A stretch of 40,637 bases of DNA, taken from positions 1 through 40,637 of the forward strand of contig JAJDEJ010000225.1 in NCBI GenBank assembly GCA_029259815.1, in the 5' to 3' direction. Positions within the stretch are counted from its first letter, which is position 1. Each line of letters starts with the position of its first letter. Both the position numbers and the translations under genes were made by a program. This DNA is from Planctomycetaceae bacterium. GTDB taxonomy: Bacteria > Planctomycetota > Planctomycetia > Planctomycetales > Planctomycetaceae. Under the pieces are notes generated by a model. That model was given only the letters and a program-made list of their open reading frames with translations, was not told where the DNA came from and searched no databases. Positions 35,097 to 40,637 of the stretch are shown piece after piece.

Positions 35097-36116
35097 TCAC
35101 TGTCGCTTCCACACAGCCGTGTTGATTGCAAAATACTTGTTGACAAACGGCGGCTCCTTGCGGCTAGCGTACCAGAGACGAAAGCTGCCGTCCTCCAGAC
35201 GCATGACCGACTGGCTCGTGACGTAGTTCGATTCCCATGCACGGTCGGGATCTGGCATGAAGACCGGGTTGCCCGGATGCTTGTGCCATGTCAGCCCGTC
35301 GAGACTGACCGCGAAGCCGAGCGCCGTGGTCTGTGGCCGATCCGTCCAGTAACTGCCGTACCACATGAGGTACGCATCGTCGATCTTCAACACCGTGGGA
35401 TAGAACAGCCGCGATTGTTCCCACGCCTGATCGACGACCAACACCGGCTCATTGTGAACCGTCCACGAACGCCCGTCCCTACTCGATGCATGCCTGAAAG
35501 TCCACGGCTCCGCACTCACATCGGTGTACCACATCCTGTAGTCATCGCCGATCTTGAGAATGCTGGGGGCATAGACGTCCTGCAACAACGCCTCGGACGG
35601 TGCCGACCATTCAAGTCCATCCAAGCTCATCGTGTCATGCAGCGTATGCAGACCCGACTCCCCCTCGAACCAGGTGGAACTGAACCACATCCGCAGCTTC
35701 CCGTCCTCCTTGAGCGTCGTCCCATCCGGATGCCGCAGCAACGTCGGCGTCAGCACCGAGTGCTTCCAGTCACCAAACTCAAAAACCGGGTTGACCGCAT
35801 GTTTTCTGAACACGCGCCCGTCAGCACTCTTCGCCGTTCCCAATGAGAACACGCGGTTCGCCACCTTCCCCCGCGACCCGCAATACCACAGTTGAAACCC
35901 GTCTTCTGTGTTCGCCACCGCTGGAGCAAACATGTGCGTGTCGTCAAACTCACCAGCTTCTCCCAGCGACAGAATCGGCCCATCTGTGTCCCGCACCCAC
36001 TCCTGCTCCGTCAACCAACCTGACAGCTCCGCTGGAACTTCAGCCATCGCAACGCTCGATGTGAAGATGACAACCACAGCCAACCATCTTTGAGTCTCGA
36101 TCATGCGCTTGCTCAT
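35097..36116 (-). CDS. Secreted five-bladed beta-propeller glycosidase-like protein
   Basis: 339 residues from ATG 36116 (ATG 36104 also possible). The signal peptide (WLAVVVIFTSSVAMA then EVPAEL) is followed by repeated blades: FQLWYCGSRGK near 75, KLRMWFSST near 145, DDYRMWYTDVSAEP near 190, AYLMWYGSYW near 245 and SFRLWYASRKEPP near 320, each preceded by a PTLL- or PSILKI-like strand. The WY-G/S pattern is typical of GH32/43/62/68-type or GH130-like propellers. A specific substrate cannot be assigned and catalytic acids were not verified, so it may be a glycoside hydrolase or a binding protein. GC and codon use fit the neighbours. Confidence 0.65.
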   Translation of the reverse strand: MSKRMIETQRWLAVVVIFTSSVAMAEVPAELSGWLTEQEWVRDTDGPILSLGEAGEFDDTHMFAPAVANTEDGFQLWYCGSRGKVANRVFSLGTAKSADGRVFRKHAVNPVFEFGDWKHSVLTPTLLRHPDGTTLKEDGKLRMWFSSTWFEGESGLHTLHDTMSLDGLEWSAPSEALLQDVYAPSILKIGDDYRMWYTDVSAEPWTFRHASSRDGRSWTVHNEPVLVVDQAWEQSRLFYPTVLKIDDAYLMWYGSYWTDRPQTTALGFAVSLDGLTWHKHPGNPVFMPDPDRAWESNYVTSQSVMRLEDGSFRLWYASRKEPPFVNKYFAINTAVWKRQ

Positions 36117-36190
36117 CAATGAGTGTCCGGGCGGGCACAAACAACGACTTTTCATGCACCGAGCGTACGATACCGTTTTCAAAAGCATTC

Positions 36191-36303
36191 GTGCTACTGC
36201 CGTCCCGGCAGTTCGAGCACGCGATCAACCCAGGACCACCATTCCCGTCCCGACTGAAATCCACGTCCACCCTTCATCGACACGGCTGACACAACCGTGA
36301 CAC
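36191..36303 (+). repeat. 114-bp repeat family T, copy A
   Basis: Begins GTGCTACTGCCGTCCCGGCA and ends CGGCTGACACAACCGTGACA plus C. It has the internal palindrome TGCCGTCCCGGCA and imperfect terminal complementarity (GTGCCAC.../...GTGGCAC in better copies). This is the most divergent copy. The following bases to 36639 hold no further gene or repeat that I could identify. Confidence 0.75.
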
Positions 36304-36639
36304 ACGAACGCCACTCAACCGGGACACTCTGCGAATCGACGGACTCCTGTCGCCTTCAGGCAACTGCGTCGAGGGACACCAATCAGCAGCGTGGGGGATC
36401 GTGTTGTACATCCATACCCAGCGCGCGATCAGCTTGAGGTCAGGTATCGTCGATTCGATGATACTCTCTGATTCGCCACTTGGTCTCACGACGGAGCGGG
36501 CAGAACAGCGATATCGTATATCTTTCCCTGAGTAGGATTGCCATTGAACCGAGGCCCCCACCGCCTGAGTCTCGCTTGGCACGTGATCTGCGATGAACGA
36601 CCGGGAGTCAAACACACTGAACCTTTGGGGAGACTTCTC

Positions 36640-37173
36640 ATGTTTCGTTTCAATCGCGGCGCGGCTGTCTGTACGACTGCCCTGCTGTTAATCTTCGTCG
36701 GGACCGAGCGTGCCGCCACAGCCCAGACATTCACGGGGAGTGGTCGCGGCATCGTCAATGGTCCGAGCAACAGTGGCTGGAGCCATGCAGCATGGACCCG
36801 GACCAGCACAGGCCGACTCAACCTCAGTCACCCCAGAAGTGCTCAGGGGCGACTGAGGTTGAGCCAGCCAACAAGTCCTCAGGGTCGGCTGAGACTGGCC
36901 CCCTCAGCAGATCCTTTCGACCGTGTGCGACTGCAAACTCCTCCGCCTTCCCGGCGTGTCCGATCAGGACAGCAGGAACGTGTCCAACAATTCCTCCAAG
37001 AGCGAATCCGACAGGAGAACGCAGAGCGAGCGCGGCGCCAAAGAATCGTCGAACGCTTTTTCGACCAGCCGGCAGAGACGACCGTCATGCCGCTGAGCAG
37101 TGGTAAGCCGCAACCGACAACGTTGGCGCCGTTCAAAGAGGTCACGTCGACTACTGAGGACGACAACGAATGA
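36640..37173 (+). CDS. Small exported protein with tandem GRLRLS repeats
   Basis: 177 residues from ATG 36640, with GGGGAG eight bases upstream. The signal peptide (AAVCTTALLLIFVGTERAAT, then AQTF) is followed by tandem 13-residue repeats GRLNLSHPRSAQ, GRLRLSQPTSPQ, GRLRLAPS near 58-90. A basic coiled-coil-like helix (QQERVQQFLQERIRQENAER) comes near 112-135 and the tail is acidic. No family is recognised. A weak hairpin AGCCCCC/GGGGGCT (37324-37330, 37354-37360) lies downstream. Confidence 0.55.
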   Translation: MFRFNRGAAVCTTALLLIFVGTERAATAQTFTGSGRGIVNGPSNSGWSHAAWTRTSTGRLNLSHPRSAQGRLRLSQPTSPQGRLRLAPSADPFDRVRLQTPPPSRRVRSGQQERVQQFLQERIRQENAERARRQRIVERFFDQPAETTVMPLSSGKPQPTTLAPFKEVTSTTEDDNE

Positions 37174-37440
37174 CCTGCCACGAGTTGATCCGTCGGTGAC
37201 GGTCTCACAGCTGTTCCAGAAGGATGAGTTCACAAGTCCAGCGAGACACAATGATCATCGGATCTTCTCGCCGTCTTGTGATGAGTCTCATGGGCAGGTG
37301 GCCGGGGCGCGCTACGTAGCAGAAGCCCCCGGTGGAAATGTCTCGATGATCTCGGGGGCTCCCCAGTGTGGTGCGTCCTCACAACCCAAGTACCGATGTT
37401 CCACCACCGCTCTCCCCCGAAATCGATCTCACCACGTGTC

Positions 37441-37555
37441 GTACGCCACCGCCGTCCCGGCAGTGCGAGCACGCAATCAACCTCGGACTACCATTCCCCG
37501 TCCAACCCCAATCCACGTCCACCCTTCATCGGCACGGCTGACACAGCCGTGGCAC
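37441..37555 (+). repeat. 114-bp repeat family T, copy B (next to the RAYT stop codon)
   Basis: Starts GTACGCCACCGCCGTCCCGG and ends GACACAGCCGTGGCAC. It ends eight bases from the RAYT stop codon (37564, minus strand). The order repeat-RAYT-repeat, with B and C in the same orientation, is the usual arrangement of RAYT genes with their REP sequences. Confidence 0.8.
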
Positions 37556-37563
37556 GCGAGTCA

Positions 37564-38221
37564 TCAGAGCTTCATGAGATCGATCGGCAACGCAACGTTT
37601 CGATCGCCAGCATACCATCGCGCACTCGACCACTCCCAATCAGTTGGTCGCTCGACCAATCCACGACGCACCGGATTTGCATGGATGTAGTCAATCACAC
37701 TCTCGACCGGTCGATCGTTCCACAGGTTCTCGTCGAAGCCGCCGCCCGCCTGCCAGAACCGGAACGACGATCGGCCACTCTGCTCGACTGTCAAACGAGA
37801 CAGCCAGTCGGTCGCGCCCGTCTCGATCAGATGTTCCTTAGTGCCACGGGCACTTTAGTGTAGCGGCGTTTGGACGCCGAATGGTCGATGATTCCAGTCT
37901 GGTCCGCCGCTGGGGACGCTACACTTATCTGTCCCCCGCAGTAGCCTTCGCTGACACGGGACGTTTGATCGCTGCGAGAATGCGGCTGATCTCGTATTCA
38001 CGTTCGCGTGGCCAGATCAGCAGATGCACATGCTCGGGCATGATGACATACGCCCACACGTCGAACTGCAGCGACTCCCGTGCAGCGTCGATCACCTCGA
38101 CAACCCACCGCCGCGAACGATCCTTCGAGAGCAACGGCAACCGCTGGTAACAGGAAAATGTCAGAAAATGAGCATGCCCCGGCTCATTGGACTACTTGCG
38201 CCGCTTCCGACGTGTTGTCAT
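37564..38221 (-). pseudogene. REP-associated tyrosine transposase (RAYT), inactivated
   Basis: Reading down from ATG 38221 gives MTTRRKRRK, then TAG (38194-38192), then SNEPGHAHFLTFSCYQRLPL and the rest. The HUH-type signature PEHVHLLIWP and the ending YIHANPVRRGLVERPTDWEW plus SSARWYAGDR are typical of RAYTs, which act on REP hairpins. A 105-bp element (37840-37944) splits the gene after SAK; with it and one 4-bp duplication removed the frame continues SAKEHLIETGATDWLSRLT and the protein would be 182 residues, normal for a RAYT. With a nonsense codon and an insertion, the gene is dead. Its neighbours are copies B and C of the 114-bp repeat. Confidence 0.85.
37840..37944. mobile_element. 105-bp miniature element inserted in the RAYT gene, with 4-bp target duplication
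   Basis: Flanked by CCTT on both sides (37836-37839 and 37945-37948). The element starts AGTGCCACGGGCACT (a palindrome). It contains inverted AGTGTAGCG (37857-37865) and CGCTACACT (near 37917-37925) with an internal GGCGTTTGGACGCC hairpin, and ends CCCCGCAGTAG. Excision of one duplication plus the element restores the RAYT frame exactly. A truncated relative is at 142-173. It encodes nothing. Confidence 0.8.
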
Positions 38222-38265
38222 CACGCCCCCCGAAGTGATCTCACGATGTCTCACCACATCGTAGT

Positions 38266-38379
38266 GTGCCACTGCCGTCTCGGCAGTGCGAGCGCGCGAT
38301 CAACCTCAAACAATCATTCCCCGTCCCCACCCCAATCCACGCCCACACGTCACCGACACGGCTGACACAGCCGTGGCAC
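38266..38379 (+). repeat. 114-bp repeat family T, copy C (upstream of the RAYT start)
   Basis: Starts GTGCCACTGCCGTCTCGGCA and ends GACACAGCCGTGGCAC, 45 bases upstream of the RAYT start codon. Bases just outside (CTCCAATCACCCAAC) resemble those after copy D, so the repeat may extend beyond the core. From 38380 to 38625 no gene was identified. Confidence 0.8.
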
Positions 38380-38625
38380 TCTCCAATCACCCAACTGGGC
38401 ACCCGGCCACGTAACGTCTCTGATTTCTGGAAAGAGCGTTCGGCAGAATCTGCCGGTCGTCGTTCCTACCGTGATTGAGTGTCCGGGTTGGCTCAACTTT
38501 GACGTTGCCGGGGACGAAGTAAGATGTCAGGCTCCGCTCGTCCATCACCATTGGATTCGTGGGCACTCATCATTGCGGGCAGCTCCTCAACTGACAGCTA
38601 TTCTTTCCAGACAAGGAAGCCTGAA

Positions 38626-39084
38626 ATGAACATGACCCCATGCATGCGGACTCTTTCCAGCGGGATGCTCATCTGCACACTGCTTCTGTCGCTGACTACC
38701 GACGCGAACGCAGGGCGCGATGTGACCCTCGGCCCCAAGGGAAAATTCAGCGGCAGTTTGGTGAACCCTGCCGGAAAACCTCTGGCCAACTCTCAGGTGA
38801 TCGTTCGTTCACATCGCGGCGTGGTTGTGACCCGGACCGATGCCCAAGGGTCTTTCACGGTCAACAACGTGGGAGCCGGACAGGTTGACATCACAACTCC
38901 GCAAGGGACCCAACAGGTCCGAGCCTGGACACCCGGCACAGCTCCTCCCGCGTCAGAGAATGCCGCCTTCCTCCGAGACCCACGCCCGGGCAACCGCGGC
39001 GGCAAGGGATTCGACAAGCGAGTTGAAAAGAGCCAACACGACTTCACGAACCATCCCTCACTCTTCGCCCCGCTCAGCCCATAG
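38626..39084 (+). CDS. Exported protein with carboxypeptidase-regulatory-like (beta-sandwich) domain
   Basis: 152 residues from ATG 38626 with AAGGAAG upstream. The signal peptide (TLSSGMLICTLLLSLTTDA, then NAGRD) is followed by a single carboxypeptidase-regulatory-like beta-sandwich: FSGSLVNPAGKPLANSQVIV near 41-60, TRTDAQGSFTVNNVGAGQVD near 70-90, and VRAW near 100. The C-terminus is Pro/Gly/Lys-rich and disordered-looking. Such small domains are abundant in planctomycetes, probably for surface binding. A very strong terminator follows. Confidence 0.75.
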   Translation: MNMTPCMRTLSSGMLICTLLLSLTTDANAGRDVTLGPKGKFSGSLVNPAGKPLANSQVIVRSHRGVVVTRTDAQGSFTVNNVGAGQVDITTPQGTQQVRAWTPGTAPPASENAAFLRDPRPGNRGGKGFDKRVEKSQHDFTNHPSLFAPLSP

Positions 39085-39099
39085 CAGTCCCCGAAGTCA

Positions 39100-39143
39100 A
39101 AACGCAAAGAGCCGACGGTTTGATCCGTCGGCTCTTTGCGTTT
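39100..39143 (+). terminator. Strong hairpin terminator after the beta-sandwich protein gene
   Basis: A perfect 19-bp stem: AAACGCAAAGAGCCGACGG (39100-39118) pairs with CCGTCGGCTCTTTGCGTTT (39125-39143) around the loop TTTGAT. It starts 15 bases after the stop codon and has a T-rich 3' arm. Confidence 0.88.
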
Positions 39144-39157
39144 AATGCTGAACCATC

Positions 39158-39271
39158 GTGCCACTGCCGTCCCGGCAGTGCGAGCGCGCGATTAACCTCG
39201 GACCATCATTCTCCGTCCCAACCTCAATCCACGTCCCCCCTTCATCAACACGGCTGACACAGCAGTGGCAC
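39158..39271 (+). repeat. 114-bp repeat family T, copy D
   Basis: Starts GTGCCACTGCCGTCCCGGCA, contains CGAGCGCGCGATTAACCTCG, and ends GACACAGCAGTGGCAC. It starts 14 bases after the terminator at 39100-39143. All four copies have the same orientation. Confidence 0.8.
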
Positions 39272-39428
39272 ACTCCAATTCACCAACCACGGCATCTGGC
39301 CAACTGAGATCCATGTGCACATGAGGATTGCATATGGACTCCTCCGGTTGCCCATATTAAAGACTGTCACTACTATGCCATGTGTCAAGTGCCATGCACA
39401 TGCCAGCGATTACCAAGGAATTCGCACG

Positions 39429-40601
39429 GTGTCAAAAATACGATCTCAGCGTGCGGGAAAGTACGTAAACCAGCAAACCGGCTACAAGGCGTTTCTTCCT
39501 GCGCCACTTCCGCCGGACCCACCCATTGAAATCGATGCAGATCTTCAATTGCTCCTGTCGACGGCAGACCGCTGCCTCGGGCGTCTTGATGGTTCCATTC
39601 AGACCCTGCCCAATCCTGACTTGTTTGTCTACATGTACGTTCGCAAGGAGGCTGTGCTCTCGAGTCAAATCGAGGGAACTCAGAGTTCGTTGCAAGATGT
39701 TCTTGCAGCAGAGGCGAAGATACTCTCCCCTGATCGTCCGCACGATGTCGACGAGGTTGTGAACTACGTCAATGCAATGAATCATGGACTCAAGAGACTG
39801 GATTCGCTCCCGGTCTCCGTTCGCTTGATCCGCGAGATTCACGAACGGCTCTTGGAAGGTGTACGTGGCTCACACCTGACTCCCGGTGACTTGCGGACGA
39901 GTCAGAACTGGATCGGTCCGACCGGCTGCTCACTCACCGAAGCCACATTTGTACCTCCCCCACCTCACGAGGTGTTGGAAGCCCTCGGTCAATGGGAAAC
40001 ATTCCTCCACTCAGAATCCGATCTGCCGTTGCTCATTCGGATTGGATTGGCTCATGCCCATTTTGAGACGATCCACCCTTTCCTTGATGGCAACGGTCGA
40101 GTCGGTCGTCTGCTCATCACCTTCATGCTTTGCGAACGGGAAGTCCTGCTCAAGCCAGTCCTGTATCTCTCACACTACTTCAAACAGCACAGACAGACTT
40201 ACTACGATCTCCTTCAGTCGATTCGAGACGACGGCAACTGGGAAGATTGGCTCGCGTTCTTCCTTAATGGAGTCGCTGACGTGAGCCAGGAGGCCACGAA
40301 TTCAGTCCGTCAAGTCCTCACTCTTCGGGAGGAACACCGCCAAGTCATCACCACAGCGTGCGGACGTGCCGCAGGCAACGGTCACCGCGTCCTGGAATAT
40401 CTGTTTCAACATCCCATCGTATCGGTCAACGAAATCCGGGAACTGATTGGCACAACCTATCCAGCAGCGAACGATCTCGTTGCACGACTGGAGGAAAACG
40501 GGATCCTCCACGAGTTTACCGGAAACACCCGAAACCGACGCTTCATGTACAGGGATTTCATCGGCGTGTTTCACACCCCCTCGGAAGATCCAGCCAACTG
40601 A
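39429..40601 (+). CDS. Fic-family protein (putative AMP-transferase) with autoinhibitory motif
   Basis: 390 residues starting at GTG 39429, with AAGGA nine bases upstream. The Fic_N domain opens the protein (AGKYVNQQTGYKAFLPAPLP). The inhibitory motif SSQIEGT with Glu82 lies near 78-84 and the catalytic loop HPFLDGNGRVGR is at 216-227. The ~90-residue C-terminus looks like a winged helix (VSVNEIRELIGTTYPAANDL). Fic proteins transfer AMP (or other nucleotides) from NTPs to target proteins; the Glu of the N-terminal helix holds the enzyme in check. No antitoxin-like small gene lies beside it in the window, as expected for a class II Fic, which carries its own inhibitor. Confidence 0.9.
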   Translation: MSKIRSQRAGKYVNQQTGYKAFLPAPLPPDPPIEIDADLQLLLSTADRCLGRLDGSIQTLPNPDLFVYMYVRKEAVLSSQIEGTQSSLQDVLAAEAKILSPDRPHDVDEVVNYVNAMNHGLKRLDSLPVSVRLIREIHERLLEGVRGSHLTPGDLRTSQNWIGPTGCSLTEATFVPPPPHEVLEALGQWETFLHSESDLPLLIRIGLAHAHFETIHPFLDGNGRVGRLLITFMLCEREVLLKPVLYLSHYFKQHRQTYYDLLQSIRDDGNWEDWLAFFLNGVADVSQEATNSVRQVLTLREEHRQVITTACGRAAGNGHRVLEYLFQHPIVSVNEIRELIGTTYPAANDLVARLEENGILHEFTGNTRNRRFMYRDFIGVFHTPSEDPAN

Positions 40602-40637
40602 ATACAAACCAGCAATCTCCATGCAGCGCAAATAACA

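Noticed and set aside
34410-35846. Long plus-strand frame of 478 codons opposite the 566-residue and propeller genes
   Set aside because: It runs antisense across two genes with ribosome-binding sites and clear protein character, and its translation is Arg/Pro/His-rich without any motif. It is a shadow of GC-rich codon usage.
36191-39271. Repeats interpreted as a CRISPR array
   Set aside because: The 114-bp copies are about 0.9-1.3 kb apart with genes in between, not short regular repeats with spacers, and no cas genes are present.
39315-39428. Longer N-terminus for the Fic protein from 39315
   Set aside because: The extra 38 residues have no similarity to Fic_N and no binding site; GTG 39429 has AAGGA at good spacing.

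Overview
The window looks like a chromosomal segment of a planctomycete (Planctomycetota; order or genus not resolved). The inference rests on protein style: large secreted or membrane-anchored proteins of unknown family, a prenyltransferase-repeat secreted protein, a zinc-ribbon/membrane/helical-repeat protein, a membrane-anchored MutS-like ATPase and very acidic NusA and IF-2 extensions. Many small palindromic repeats between genes, and a REP-associated tyrosine transposase (RAYT) of the kind common in this phylum, point the same way. GC is moderately high. I saw no rRNA, tRNA or CRISPR array.

Layout. 1-300: edge of a probable IS66-like element that cuts a small repeat, plus a second repeat. 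333-4757 (minus): secreted prenyltransferase-fold protein, cyclopropane-fatty-acid synthase, membrane MutS-like ATPase. 5041-8590: PhoPQ-related secreted protein, secreted endonuclease/exonuclease/phosphatase, thiol peroxidase. 8697-19325 (all minus): an information-processing block transcribed nusA, infB, rbfA, endonuclease III-like protein with a histone-H1-like tail, TPR protein, yebC, ruvB. 19859-23982: prepilin peptidase, a large exported unknown and a small membrane protein. 24793-27146: a cold-adaptation-like group (DEAD-box helicase with an altered motif II, a 60-aa basic protein, a cold-shock protein, a small zinc-ribbon protein). 27369-36116: exported unknowns, the zinc-ribbon/helical-repeat protein, a sulfite-oxidase-like molybdoenzyme, a ferritin-like protein, a 566-aa unknown whose C-terminus resembles the SSB tip, and a secreted beta-propeller glycosidase-like protein. 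36191-39271: four copies of a ~114-bp repeat around a dead RAYT gene. 39429-40601: a Fic-family AMP-transferase.

The most informative structure is at 36-39 kb. The RAYT pseudogene lies between two same-strand copies of a ~114-bp repeat. It carries an in-frame TAG and is interrupted by a 105-bp element flanked by a 4-bp duplication; removing the element restores the reading frame exactly. A truncated relative of that element lies at 142-173, where it is cut by the IS66-like end, so layered insertions can be ordered in time. At least four other hairpin families sit mostly just downstream of stop codons and may double as terminators.

Other points: the DEAD-box helicase has Tyr-Glu-Ala-Asp in motif II; the endonuclease III-like protein lacks the usual helix-hairpin-helix glycines and the iron-sulfur cysteines; a structured leader ending in a terminator-like hairpin precedes nusA; and the 60-aa gene may start at AUC.
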